A DNA stretch of 64,000 nt. It comes from Allolobophora icterica (Eukaryota; Annelida; Clitellata; Crassiclitellata; Lumbricidae). The notes beneath the pieces were generated by a model that did not search any database, was not told where the DNA came from, and worked only from the letters and a program-made list of their open reading frames with translations. Of the stretch, positions 24,133 to 38,900 are shown piece after piece. The stretch is from NCBI GenBank assembly GCA_963556255.1, contig OY744614.1, positions 35,432,679 to 35,496,678 of the forward strand, written 5' to 3'. Each line of letters starts with the position of its first letter. Within the stretch, counting starts at the first letter, position 1. The position numbers and the translations under genes were made by a program.

Positions 24133-24765
24133 GCGCTTAGTGTAAGTGTAATACTATGCTGAATGGTACGCAGCCGACATACATGGATGAAGCAGTGCGT
24201 GTACTGTGTAAGCAGCATATACACATGTAAAACTTACATAAAATTATTAAATTGTTAATAATTTATTTTTCTCTTGTAGTGGTTTAAATCAAATCATCAA
24301 GGTTAAAACAATCTGCAGCTAAAAGAGTAAATCATTAAAATGACTGGATTAAAAGCAACTAACCAATCAAATCGTATTGGAATTGACAAACAGCGTTAAC
24401 ATAGCAAAATTGCACTGTTAAAACTATGGACAATGCCAAATGACATTCATCACCTAATGCTAAAAAACTGTGTACCTTCTATGAGCGATTCCTAGATACT
24501 CCAGAAATTCTTTACAACATTGTCTTCGGGAGCCACACTACGTACTGCCTGATAGTGAGCATTAGCACATGAGCATAGCGCTTTTGTTATGTTAACTAGC
24601 ACTGAATGAATCTAATAATAACAATGAAACCACACTACAATTAAGTCATTTTCTACAGCAGAATTAGACCAGCGATCCATATCTCCACTGCACTGTACCA
24701 GATTTGGGTTCTAATAAAGGGAGTTATAGTAAACATTCCGGTGTATCTAAAATATCCTTAAATTC

Positions 24766-24836
24766 TTAACCCTTCAATGACAAGAGGGATTAGTTTCTCC
24801 ATACATTTTAGTACACACTCATCGTTAAAGTGTTAA
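24766..24836 (+). mobile_element. Ultra-short TTAA-ended palindromic MITE, copy 4
   Basis: TTAACCCTTCAATGACAAGA at the left end and CATCGTTAAAGTGTTAA at the right, with CATTTTAGTACACACT in the core. It lies in the TMTC4-TM9SF2 interval. Confidence 0.7.
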
Positions 24837-25329
24837 ATGCTTCTTACATTGCATTTATTGTCGAACATAACTCTTTGCTCATACATTGTATTTATCGGCG
24901 AACATTACTCATACATTGCATTTAGACTAAATATGACACCATGTACAAATTATAAATCAGAAAACAATAGAAACAACTACAGGTAGATCAAAACAAATAT
25001 AAAATATTCTTGAAAAAGCAAAACTATCTACTAACTTCATATATCTACTAACAAGATGAATCTAAAAACGTGAAAACATTCAGAGAAAAAACACGTAAAA
25101 ATAACAGCGAGATTTGTACTATGATAAAATCTGAAGGAAAACGTGCTGAAAATAGTACGGTCAATACATTCCAAGCCTTGCAGTGATCAACGAAAGCACA
25201 CGAATTGCAGAAACGTTCTTGAAACTTAGAACCAAGTAATAATAATATCAAGTTGAACTTATGGTCAAGTAATTGTATCGAGTGTTGTCTTAAAACTTGC
25301 AGTCAAGTTATAACAATACAGTAATCAGC

Positions 25330-25480
25330 AACTTCCGTAGCGCCAGTCTCTAATGCACAAGGCATCGGCTAAGTGGCACACAAAACGAAGCAGTAGTCAG
25401 GGTCAATACCCAGCATACACCAAAAGTTAGAAAACATTGCAAGACAGTTCTGCAAGACTAATGCACAATCAGTACCTGTT
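25330..25480 (-). mobile_element. L2-like LINE 3' region fragment
   Basis: Contains TCTAATGCACAAGGCATCGG and a GGTCAATACCCAG phrase. These match the 3' end of the LINE copies at 59035-59430, 50815-51010 (opposite strand) and 39160-39295. No coding part is left here. Confidence 0.55.
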
Positions 25481-25885
25481 ACCAACTGAACTAGAATACA
25501 CCGGAACAAAGCTATCTTATTGTTAAACAAGCGGTGAGTAGCCAGACCCATCACTTCCTAGTTAAATCCACTACCAATTACGTATAATTTCTACTGCAGT
25601 TAATTAATAGCAGTGTTAGTTCACCAGAATCGATAATATAATTTATCATTCCAATGCTGGTGTACTGATAAAAAGCAGCAGTAATACAATCATTGGATGT
25701 TTTGGTACTTGGACATGAAAATCTATTTCCCAGTTTAATTATAATTGTGACTTAGCACTGAAAGTGCCACTCAACAATTTAGAGGTGCTCCCGACCAAGT
25801 CAGCGCTATCGCTAACAAATAAAATGGACTTCATACAAGAGAAAGACAATTCCTGTTGAAGGTGGTTCCAACAAAAGCAAAGCTC

Positions 25886-26089
25886 CTAGGTGCGGGGGAC
25901 AACCAGAAGGCCCTTGGCAGCCAAGAAGAGAATGGAGCGAATAGGGAGTGAAGAGACTGAGGTACAGAAGGTCCTAAGGTATAAAGGAGCTACCCCAACA
26001 AGAAAGTTGCACATAAGAGTTAAAATTTTGAACTGGATGCGCTGGGTCACAGAAAGCCAGTGTAGGGAGTCCTGAATGAAGCCAGACAT
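25886..26089 (-). pseudogene. L2/CR1-like LINE reverse transcriptase tail
   Basis: The minus strand encodes LHWLSVTQRIQFKILTLMCN, then VGVAPLYL, the same conserved block as at 9399 and 22860. It is a short isolated piece between TM9SF2 and TMTC4. The sequence 3' of it is too degraded to follow. Confidence 0.75.
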
Positions 26090-26969
26090 GTGGGCAAACT
26101 TCGGGAGACCACCAATAAGGCAGGCAGCATTCTGCTTAGTGCTATGTGGTGTTATGTCCTGAAAGCTATTAACACACTCTATTGGTCAACGCACCATACA
26201 AGAACTGCAGCGTAGCACTAAATATTGACTTAATCAGTATTATCCTATTTTATGAGTGGCCTGTTTTTACATGCTGTATCAAAAGGCATGTCCCACGACT
26301 TTGCATTATCAAGTCCACACTATATAAGTAAGTAACCAAGTGGTATGTTCCACAGGTGGTCAACAAGTGTCTTGTTTAACTAGAGACAATACCTAAACCT
26401 GGTTGAGCAGGAGCTAGACACAAAAGGACAGCGACATACTTTCAGAATCCGATTAAATTCAAGTCAACCAAGACTTTATGATAGGCTTTCCGATAGTAGT
26501 GATCATAATAAAGTCTGCGTTATGAAATGACAGATTGCACTTGGCAACAACGAATCCTATTCAAACAAAATGCTACACACTGGCAAGAAGAACGAGATAA
26601 CTAGAGCACACGACATTGCACAAATCCTAGAGTTCCAGAAAAACCTGTAATTCTAATGTAATTACCGGGAAGATGCCTCACATATCTTAATACAATACGG
26701 TTTGATAATGATTATATAATGCCCTACTTACTAACTTCTGAAATACTTAGACAAGAAAGACCTTACAACTACACTAACTTCATGGATAACGTGTCTACAT
26801 CAAGTCTCAAGTGAAAATCTCAAATAGACGACCACGTCTTTAAACCCAAAAGTATACACCGTAACTTAGCATCGACTAAGCACAAGCAAACATATGCGAC
26901 AACCCTGAATCAGTTTTCCTGAACAAGCATAACTTAGAATTTACAAGTATACTTTTGAATCAAAAGCCA

Positions 26970-29900
26970 TCAGAGGTTCCTATGGAGTTTCTTATAAAGG
27001 AGTCGAAGGTTTTCCATGGTCTGTTTGCTGGTGGGTTCCAGGGTCAAAGCAGTCTTGTAGGATTTCTCTGCAAGATCCAACTTGCCCCACCGATGGTAAA
27101 GCACTCCTAAAACAAGGAAAAAAAGAATGTCATCCTGAACTCACAAGTTATACGTTAGCCATCAGATATTTTTGCTGCATGATACACCATCAAGCACTTG
27201 AAAACCATTCTGTTCAATCATGGTTTTGTTTTGTTTAATCGAGCTATAGAATATAACTTCAATTTAACTTGGCTCACAAATGTAGTATTAAAATGAGGTA
27301 TCACTGTAATTAGAAACTACACTACAATACTACCAAGAAGTGGCAGAGGTATTTTAACCCTTTAACAATGAGAGAGATTAGTTTTCCATACATTTTAGTA
27401 CACGCCCATCGTTAAAGTGTTAAATATCAGATAATAAGTATAAGTCTAACCTGATACTGGTTCAGTAAGGCTTATAGGAACACATAGAATATTATTGTAG
27501 CGTAAATTGGCTGGATTTGTTATTGGAACAATTAACATCAAATATATTTATATGAATAAGGAAGGGCCTATCTTTCTGGAACTGTCTTCTTACAACGACC
27601 ATTCTATACACAGTCTGTGTCGATGCTTGAGATTGAAGTAAATAAAAGTACACGGACAGAATATCAACTCAAAGTTGTCACACTACGTACAACGATAAGG
27701 TTGCTCTGCACAAGATTCAGAACACCACAGTACAATTTACCGAGATTCGAGTGGTAAGTAGCAACTTTGCTGTTGTACTTGATTGCCAACAGGAAATGCT
27801 GTTCGCTCTGCTCAAAGAGGCTAGCCTTTCCAAGGGCACTGGCATAGTTGAAATGGATCGACGATTCGTTAGGGTTGTGTTGGAGGGCAATGGAAACCAC
27901 CTTCTCAAGGTCATCCAGTCGCCCTGTCAGAGAAATAATTCGTCGACTATTAAAGGATGTTACCAATGAAAAATCAATGCCAATAAGAACTGGTTGTAAT
28001 AAAATAGTGATAATGCAGATGAAAATGGAGATTTTGGTGAAACTTATCGATTTCAACCTGTGCACCAGTTTTTTATAGGAGTGTTTTACCACTGCACTGT
28101 TAAGTTGTTGTAGAGTTTCTTTTAAACTAGAACCCAACAGCACAAAAATAGTGGTAACCTTCAAAAGTCTGTTTAGAATTTCTCCAAGGACTGTAAACTG
28201 CAAACTCTGTGCAAACTCAATTAATAAAGAACAATCAAAAATGAGTCTTCATGTCAGAACTATTTTAGTAATCATATGGTTTATACTTCAACATAAAGAA
28301 GACAAAGGTCATGACAACAGCAGATTGGGATAGTTTTGAGATAGACGGAGAGGAAATAGAGGTGGTAGAAAGCTTCACATTCCTAGGATCACTGGTTGGA
28401 AAGGAGGGAAAGTGTGATCCAGAAATAAAACGAAGGATTGCTATAGGGAAAGCTACAATGACCGGACTTGAAAAGATATGGAAAGACAAACATGTGAGCA
28501 TAGAAACCAAAAAAAGGCTCGTGAGAGCACTAATCTTTCCTACGGTACTGTACGGTTGCGAGACGTGGACAATGACAAAGAACATGGAAAATAAGGTTAA
28601 CGCTTGTGAAATGTGGATATGGAGGAAGATGCTGAGAATATCTTGGACTGAGAAAAGAACGAACGAATCAATACGAGAGGAGATTGGAGTTGAGAATGAA
28701 GAGTCGTTAAAACAAACTGCGACAAGAATGAAGCTAAGGTTCTTTGGACATGTTATGCGATCTGATGGTCTGGAGAAGGAAATGATGCTGGCGTGCGGTG
28801 AGGGGAGGAGAAGACTGGGTCGCCCAAGGAGGAGATGGATGGATGAGATACAAGATGTAACTGGCATGAATTTGGCGGAATTGAGAGACTTGTCATCGAA
28901 TAGGAGACGGTGGAGTGTGTTCACCAGGACGATCGCTAGAGCTCCACGAGCTGACAGCACAAGGTGACAAGGTGATGAAGTAACTTTGGAACTGCAGTTT
29001 TCAGGAGGTGCAAGTCCCAATTCTTGCCAAAAGAGGAGGGTGACGCTAATCATCTTTGTTATGACACAACACCAAAAGGCAGAAACTGCTGACACACATA
29101 AAGTGAACAATCAGATATGGTTCTGTGTCATCATTAACTGATTCCTGTTATATGCTTATACTAATACATGTTCAGAGCATGAATACATTAAGAAGCTTTC
29201 TGTAAATGGTATTAATGCTTAATTGTATTATAAGACATCTTACTTTTAATATCTTTTATTTATTTCTGTTTTTGTTAAGCATCAAAATCCAATGACAAAG
29301 CATCAGTCGTGAGCAATATTATGTGAAGGACTTGATCAAGGTTCCTATACAGTAACCGTCTCCGAGGGAGGAAGCTTCAACCCAAACATTATATGTTACA
29401 AAGTGTGTCCTCAAACTTATTGGCCATCTCATGAATCGTGGGTCCACTACAGGCCTAGATTTTCCAATTCTGTCTTGCTAAATGGATCTTCGAACTGTAA
29501 ACAAGTGCAGCTTACCCAGATTGTCAAGAAGTAAAATCATGTTTGTCCAAGCACTCAGATGCGTTGGTTTCTGGAATGTGGCGTTCTGCCAGGCAGTCAG
29601 AGCCTCCGAATGTCGCCCTTCGTCCAAATACTAAAAATATAAAACAGTAATAAGTCTTTTCCACATTTACATTAGCAAAGCTTACGTTGATGAACACTTT
29701 AACGATGAGCGTGCACTAAATTTTGTGGAAAACTAATCCCTTTCATTATAGGGTTAAATTAATAGAGTTCTCCCTTGACAAACAATAAGCCAGCTCAAAG
29801 TTTGATTTTAGTTTTAAAAACATCTCTTACTTACTCCTCAGAAACCAGTTGTAAATTTTTATTCACCATGGTGTTTAAATATTTTCTTCTATTTATTGAA

Positions 29901-32900
29901 ATTGAAATAAAACGTACCGTGTGAAAAGACCTCATTTTATTTAAACTGACTTGAAATTGATTAAGCAAACACTTCCCAATTTTTTCGTCTGTTGATGAAA
30001 ACAAGCCAAATAACCAGTTCGTGCATCACTGACCAGATTTCCAAGATTGTAGTAACAGTCCGGATATTTACGACGATGTTTAAGAGCCATCAGATAGCTC
30101 TCTTCAGCCAAGTGATATTTCTTAAGTGTGGCCTGAACAATTCCAAGGTTCATCCAAGCAGCAGAGAAGTCTGACCTGTGGTAAAGATAATTGTAACACA
30201 TTCATTTACACGCCTCTATTGAATGTCCCAAGAAGTACAGTTCAGGCTTGAAGGATCTTATCACATGATCACAGCTGGCATATTAGCTACATTGGTTAGA
30301 GCACGCATCCCATGTGCCTTTGTCCGTGAGGATGCCAGTTCGCATACTGACGTTGGATTACTTCAGAGATTTAAATCTCGAGCTAGCATGGCTCGTACAT
30401 GGGGACCTTAAATGGGAGTCGCTGTTCTTGCTATTAAGTAAGGTAAGGTCATCATTGACAACCTTGGCAGCCGTAGGATGTCATTAACACTGGATATGAC
30501 TATTACTACTTAAATGGTAGGGCACCCATTCAAACAGGCAGTGGTGGTGAAGGATCTCAGCCCCTCAATTCATTGAAAAATGAGCAGGGTCAAGGTCATA
30601 TGGTCGCTATACAAAAAAACGTGTACATTTTTACAGCAATCCACCAACAGGATACCTCTGCTGGCAATCAAGCCACCCCATTGCGGGGTAACCCAGCCAC
30701 AGCCCTTGAGGTCAGTATGCCAACTGTGCTGCTGGTGAGGAATACAATGACTTCTGAAATACTGCGATGCCCAGCACTGATATACAATGTTCTGTGCTTT
30801 GCAAACTAGTTCTGAACTTGAACTTGAATAATGCATACAGGTTCACAGTCATCCTTAATGAATATATGAACTTGAATAATGGATATAGGTACATAGTCAT
30901 CCTTTAACAAAATGTACAGTAGAAGAAGAGGTATAAAACTAGGCTTCTTCAAACAACTCAAGATCGCTAAAATTGTTTTTGGCTCCAACCTTAGTTCTAC
31001 GGCCTTTTGAAGCAGAGACTCGGCCTCTGCCATGCGTCCCATATCCTTGTACAGATTTCCTAGATTATTCATGGCCTGGTCGTACTGTGGATTCAGTCTG
31101 AAAATTTCAGTAAATCAGAATTGTGTTTCAAAACAAACCTTCAAATCCAGCAAGAATTAACTGCATCTGGTCACTCAATTTAGATTTGTACATCTGTCCA
31201 CCGCAGGCCGACGTGCCATTCCTTTCACGGCACAAATGCACAAAGTTTTTGATATATTATCTAAGTAACCATGATAATTTATCCAATTGTTTCCTATTTT
31301 GTCCTAAACGTTTCTACAGTATGTCCAAGTTACTAAACCAAATTAAACGGAGTAAAAGATGAACCTGCACCAAGATCACATGCTAAGCGCCACTAACTTA
31401 AACTTGAAAATTGCATGCTGTCCATATGTAAAAGCAGAGAGTTTTAGTGGCATCTACCAACGCAAAGTTTCCCATTGAAATGCTAAGCAAACTACAGTCA
31501 TCAGCATAAAATATTAAGAGAATTTACCTGATCGCTAACTGGTATTTCTTAATGGCAAGATCGACATTTCCTTCATCAGCATACAGCTTGGCAATATTGT
31601 AGTGTACCTGCAACCCATCAGTCAATGGAAAAATTAATATCCTATTTGCACAACTGCTCCCCATCCTTCCCTCCCTCGCATCGATCCCTTTCTGTCTGGT
31701 CATCCATCCTTCCCTCCACTACCTTGATCTCTTCCTTCTTTCTCTCAATTCGGCCCTCGATCATGCCTCCTCCTCTTCCTCTCGCCACTCACTCACTCCG
31801 TCCTTCTCTTCCTCCCACCATTCCTTAACCCTTTAACGACGAGAAGGAACAGTTTCCCATACATTTTAGTACACACTCATCATTAAAGTATGACAGCCTA
31901 TACACTTCCTGCATATGTTCCTCAACCCCTACCTCCTTCTGTCTTTCTCTCACATAAGGCTATTATCACACAGATAATGCAAGTGTGGAAGAACTTCTTG
32001 TTTTTAATGAACTCAAAGGTAAAAAAGTTATTAGAAGACACTATTGATATGTTCAGTAAGTTAGTTAGCTACTTACTCACCCACCGATCAATCTGATATG
32101 ATGGGTCTCGAGTGCATTGAAACAGTACCAAGAAGGATGCAAATGCGTAACAAGAAATGTTTACGAACATCAGATGTAACAAACAACCTTAGCGTTAAGT
32201 GGACAGACGAGAGCGCCGGACTCAAAGAGAACCTTCTCGTTCCTCCATTCGTTGCTTCGCTGAAAGCAAAACACAACGAATTCATCAATAAAAAATGAGA
32301 AGCACAGAGCTCTCTTGACACAGAAAACCACCCACACACCCAGACACCCCCTCAAAGACAAGTAGACCACCTCTGCACACCACACTCAGGCACTACAACA
32401 AATGCAAGGATCGCCCTCACATCAGCACACAGTCCACATATATTTCATTTATTTATTTATTCTTTATTCACCACTCTAGAAAAATAATCACACTGTCTGC
32501 ATCAGTCTAAATGTACTGTAGTTAAAAGTCATTAAGTACAAAACATTTATCAGTTAACAAACACTGCTCAGACAATTACCAGTTCTAAGGGTCACATGTG
32601 GTTGGTACATATACATACATACTACCAGCGTGCACAGCCCACATACATATGACCAGGGCCGTAGCCAGGATTTTGTTTCGGGGGGTGTTTTCTGTTTCGG
32701 GGGGTGTTTTCTCGTCCTTAAGCAAGCCGACATGCAACCGAGTCAACCGGCCAAGGGGTTTGTAGTTAGTAAATGCATTATTTCATTTTTACATTATTTA
32801 ATTTCGGGGGGTGTTTAAACACCAAAAACACACCCCTAGCTACGGCCTTGCATATGACAGTCCATATACAAACACGGCACTCTCACACAGACACCCCATG

Positions 32901-35900
32901 CCTACACCTCAAAACAGGTATCTAAGGTAGACAAAGAAATTGTTTACCTGTACAGATCTTGATATGTAAGTGATCAGTAGGAAGACGATGAAAACAAGAC
33001 ACACCTGAAAGACATATGAAAAGATTAACAAAATGCATAAAATAATGCAGAGTTCCAGAAGGCATGGCAAAACAACCCAAGTAGGCTATGCAAAATGAAA
33101 GTTATTTTCAGTATGTATAGCAATAACACTGAGCAACCCCAGGTGGTGAGAAAGGCCTGTAAACAACCCTTACCCTGCATTACCTACATCCTAATTACCC
33201 TGCATCAACTTACCCTGCATCACCCTTACCCTGCATCACCCTTACCCTGCATTACCATTACCCTGCATTACCCTTACCCTGCATTACCCTTACCCAATAT
33301 CTCTTTTCATCCATATAAACACCAACATACTCATTTTATTGCAATTAACTGGGATCAGGTAAAAGATTAAATTATACATTAATTCGGTAGTCTGCAAATA
33401 CCTGTCTCCTGGCCCTGCAGAATATCTTGATTCCCAGTCCAACGATCATGACGAAGCCAGCACTTGAGAGGTAAAGATTGCGCTCAGCAATAACGAAGCC
33501 GACTCGGAACAAGATGTTGCTCGCTGGCAAGAACGGCAGGATAACTAGAGCAAGCGACATTGCAAGAAACCTAAACAGCGTAAGAAAAGAATTAATACAT
33601 AAACACTGAGATATCTTAGATGTGAATCAGTTAAAAGAATAATCAGTTACTGAAGCCCCAGCACTGACTAATCGACAGATAATGAAAAGATTGCAGTATC
33701 ACACATATCCTAGCATAGAAATGAAAAGGCCAAAGGGCAAAATTCTTTTTAAAATCAACATAAACTAAAACTACAAGAACCACACTCACATGTGTTCAAA
33801 ACCCTAACAACTATACAAATACCAGTAAATGTAAAGTACATGATAAGTGTTTGATACACCACAAGATACATTTCAGAGTTGCAAATGGTCATATTAAGTT
33901 GGCCGAACAGCCATTGCATACATTTAGAGACCTTCAAAAATCACTATGTAAATTTACAGTTATTTCAAGCTACATTACAGAAATTCTCATATGATGACTG
34001 AGCAATAACTGCAGTACAGTTGTTTCTACAGGTTGCATAGGGCAAACAATTTAAACAACCAAACTGATATTCAAACCAATAACATAATGATTAAAAGCAG
34101 GCACACATCAGTTCCCAGAACTATTTTCTATGATAACAACAATAATAATAATAGTAATAAAATAACAATAATAATAATATTAATAATAATAAGAAGAAGA
34201 AGACGATTTATATAGTACCTTAGTGCAGCCGAGGCTGAAGGGCGCTGTACACGAGTTTCAAAAATCAATGACAGTCGTATGAAAGTCAAAAATCCTCTAT
34301 ATGTGGGGCTTGTTAAACTCCATGCTTACCTCTGTTCAGAAGATGGTTGTCTTAATGCAGCAGCCATCAGGAGACTGAAGAAAACCAGAAGAAAGAAGAG
34401 GACAGGGAGCAGACGTGGGTCCGTAAGTCGGTCGATGAGAGGAACGCACCCCATCGACCAATCAAAACACAGCCACCACGGATTGAGCAGCAACCAGCAG
34501 TTCAAGGCATACAGGTAGTTGTAGTTGATCACCTGTGGAGAAATTCAACGTCCAATCAGCTTTAATTTGTCACATGAAAGTCAATCTACTGAAAACTTAA
34601 AAGTAGATATGTTAATCACTTGCAAGAGAATTCAGAAAATATTCATAGCAATGTTTGAGAGATTGTCAACTGGTGCCAATCTGTTTATGTAGCTCAGTCA
34701 TAGGGTAGAGGTCACTGGACAGGGCAGGGGGAGTTCCATCACGTGCCTAAATGATAACTATCTGTGCCACTATTCTGCATCTCTTCCTACGAGTTGTTTG
34801 GTCTGTCAAATAACCCTCTATCCCTGATTGTTGGGTCGCATAGTACTCAATGCCCTCATAGTGCTCGATGCTCTCAAAGTGCTCGATGTTCTCATAGTGC
34901 TCGATGTTCTCATAGTGCTCGATGCTCTCATGGTGCTCGATGCTCTCATACTGATCAGAAAACAAGACACAAACTGATCCAGTCCTTGATTGAAGTGTAT
35001 GGATTTCAAATTACGGAAAGTCCATAAGTTTGATAATTTGCTATTGAGCCATGTTATTTATAAGCAATGATTCTGTTGCCCTTCATTTGAAAGACGTACG
35101 ATCTGATGAAATCTTCTTTCGAGGCTTTGGGAAATGACACTGAGTAATGCCCAGGGTAGCATTGCCACTACAGCATCATGTACTTTGACAGCTGACATGT
35201 AGCCATGTAACCATAGTGGAAACACTGTTACTTTTATGATTGCTGTTTGCAATTCAATAAGACAATGCAATTCTAAACTGAGACTCTGAAACAGACTAAG
35301 ACTTGTTGACAGCAGTATGCAAAATAAATGACTATCACATTGATTAACAGCAGCATGGTAAATAGTGATTACCATACCCTACCTACCTCCATGCAAGTGT
35401 GCCAGCCGTTTGCCTACCCTGTAGAAAGTGCTGTTGATGAAAGACTGTGGATTATCAACTGGTTGAAATGTCGGTGGCTGGGAGCCCATGACTTTCCATC
35501 GCAATACAAGCAAAACAACGCCAAACACAGTGATTGCTAGAAGCCTCCCAGCGAGTCTCCAATTCAGCATGTGCAAAACCTGCAAAGAATAGGACATTGC
35601 TGACGATAGTAGCATTTGAAAAGTATCTCAACACTTTAATGCCGTACTAACACAGTCTTTCATTTTAAAAGTGACTGGGAAACCAATGCAGATAGTTGTT
35701 AAAGTGTTAAAGAAAAAGTAAGAAAGTTAGTTTGCAACAGAAGGGAAATTTTGCTAATAAATCAATCTCCAACAGTCAAGTTGGCAAACTGGTTGTATTT
35801 TAAGGTAATGACCTGATAGATGCTTGACCCTCTACAGTGAAACAAATATTTCAGGGAAAGCATGTTGGGTTGAGTTGCTGCATTCATGTTTGTGTTCCAG

Positions 35901-38900
35901 CAGAAAGATTCTTCAGCTTAACTCTCTGTAAAAATGGTTCAGTTGTCTAATAAACTAACAAAATTTTATCGCACCTAACTCTGCTAATACTACACTGAGG
36001 TACTTACAATGCACCACAATACAATACAACTGTACTTTGATATTACCCTCCTTTCAAAGTTCATAAGTGCACACGACTATATTATGACAGAGCAATGATA
36101 GCACTGAGCAGTTGAAAGTGAAGGACTTGCTCAATGTCCCTACACAGTAATTAACTGCCTGAGTGGAGGCTCGAACCCGCACTCTCCGCGTTACAGGCAA
36201 AGTGCTCTAACCAATCGGCCACCATACAGATGGGTCTTTAAGCAAACATACACACAATCTTGAACAATAAAGTGAGACCTTTCATCCTAGGTTTTACCTG
36301 TAAAGTATTCCTTTCACTTTGGACTTTGTTATTGTTGGTTTTTAAACTGGAAAGTGGACCAACAGTACGTAAGATGCTGAGACAAGTCAACGGATGCACC
36401 TTGCTCACTATTAGGATGTCATATGCTGCACAGACTCCCTGAAAGACATATCCGAATACTAATTAAACTCAAATACGTTTTACTCAAACGAAAGAAACTA
36501 ACATGATCAAAAAGGCAATACATAAAACCAAAGGTTACTTTAGTTTACATTAATGTACTTGTTTCCTTCACAGAATTTCAAAGTCTGGCTGTAGAAAAGC
36601 TGTTGTTCTATTGCTACCAGCATTTGAAGCACAGGAGACTGTGTCATTCTTTTACTCTCCTACTCAGGTAGAAATTTCTGAGCAGATGAACTGGCATAGC
36701 TTTTCACAACCAAGGTACAAAACAATCCTTCAGGAATTAAAAAATGTCCAGGCAAAATGAAAAATCATCTGGAATGGCATCATTGGAATATTACACACTT
36801 TTATCTCTTACAACTTTTCAGTCAAGTTATTTTCACATCGACGTCATATAAGGTTTTCATTACATTTTACACTACCAACTTAAATACATATAATTACACT
36901 TCATTGCAAACATCATTGGTTTCTCTTAGAACCTTAATTCTACAGCTTTATTGGTTTAAAACATTTTTATTGTGAAGTTCTAATTTCCAGTTCTTACCAG
37001 AACTGTGATTCCCTGTTCCTTGAAAAGAATGGAACACACAACCAGAGGAAACACCAATACAAAAAATATACATCTTGTCCAAAGAGACGACTCTAAAACA
37101 AAATAACGAAAAGATTAGTAAGCTGTATAACAGTAACATGCATTCAATCATTCTGATATATGGTAAAAAGATCATTACATTAAACTATAAGTGATTAAAT
37201 ATAACAAGATAAACATTATTAAGCAACTTGTCAATAATGACTTCACAGTTTTGACTGTTGACCATAATCAAATTTCAGTTAAGACCAACACTAAAACCTT
37301 GCCAAAAACTGCTAAACAAATTTTCAGTTAACCTCGATACAAAACATTCAGTGAGAATATCATCTCGAAAATACCTTGTCTCGACCTCTAGTATCTCAGA
37401 CCTTGTAAACTCAGAGGATTTACAGAAAAGACTGAGTTGAAAAAACTCCCAATTCTCAATATGGCAGCATCTGGCATGTTCTTGCAGATGATTTGATAGA
37501 AACTTAAAGACTGGGTGGGCGATTTCAACAAACACGTCAGTCTTAAAGGCTAGCAGGTAATACACATTTTCAGTTTCCCATGGCCAATTCTGCTTCATTT
37601 AATCAGTGACAGCCATTTCATACATTTTCCAATACTTTAGCAATGACCACTGACCAGGTGTGGTTTACAATTAAAATAAATGAGCCATTCTTGGCGATCC
37701 AATTAGCAACATGCTTGACTTTCATTGTTGTAAGCCTGGTGCCTAGTTGCCTGCTATAGAGAATGTGAAGCTATTACATGTGAAAGCTACATGTGTGTGG
37801 ACGCAAATATAGAAGCAGATGCCATGAAAGGCAGAATTTTCATGCCTTTCAATAGTTTCTAGTTAAGCCTACTTCAATAATTATATTTAGTCCATATAAC
37901 TGAATTTAACTGAATATCAACATCAACATTACATCAATACAGTCCAATAACAATCACATGCACAAATGCTGACACAGAGGTTAGTAAATCAACTGAAAAA
38001 GGCTTTCAAGGAAGTCAGCATAGCAAAGTTATGTTAAGTTCTACATGAGTAAAAGGGTCCTGAAGTAATGAGTCTTCAAGTGATTTATTTACTGCAATAA
38101 TTTAAATTCATAAATAAAGCAGAAGAACGAAGTAGTATCCAAAATTCTTCGGGATGTTAGGCTGTCTCGTAACAGCTTCATTGAAATATCTTGGAGCTTA
38201 CAACACCCCTTGCCACCCACAATTAACAGATAGTGACTAAGTAACTGACTGTCTTACCTGAGCGTAGCGCTTTAGCATAGGAGATAAATGCCAGAAGAAA
38301 GCAGATGGCACACATGAGATCTGCCCTGCCAACAACTGCTGCAACCTACAAACATCACAAAATAATATAGGCTGGGTATGAAGGAGCTACATAAATGGGC
38401 TGTACCACAATTTCTTTAGACTTAAAGACTAAACAAAAGACTGTGAAACAACAATGCTATCCTCCCCAAATTTGCCTAAAAGAAGGCTTCATAGCAATCT
38501 ATATTCTATAGTCAATAAATAAAATTAATTTTAATACTGAAACAATTACCATTAATACTTCTAATAAGATAATTAGGCCTACAACTAAAATATCATAATA
38601 TTTACTTATAATCAGTAATAATTACTATTACAGCAAAATAAACAAAATAATAAAAGCATGATGATGATGATGATAATAATAATAATATGTTTGTATGTAG
38701 GCCTATATATTATACATACATATGTATATATATATACACATATGAGATGGCATACATACATATTATATTATATATGTATGTATATATAGTTATATACATA
38801 CATATGTAATGTATAATATAATATATCGCAGCATAAGCTTCCAACTGTAGAGGTACTCACACTTTCTGTGTGGACCGGGTGAACAGCAAACATCAGGGCA

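Noticed and set aside
27924..28203. Extension of TMTC4 exon 15 upstream into an open frame
   Set aside because: Exon 14 joins exactly at 27923 by phase and protein match; the extra open frame is intron.
28265..29110. 281-codon minus-strand ORF
   Set aside because: It is the mirror frame of the RTE LINE fragment at 28311-28967; the plus-strand frame has the recognisable RT tail.
30275..30410. tRNA-like ATTGGTTAGAGCACGCATCC on the plus strand
   Set aside because: The rest does not fold into a cloverleaf and no B box fits; at most a decayed SINE.
34747..35027. Repetitive peptide frames on both strands (EHYENI-type, CSHSAR-type)
   Set aside because: Produced by an 18-bp minisatellite in a TMTC4 intron; both strands are equally open.
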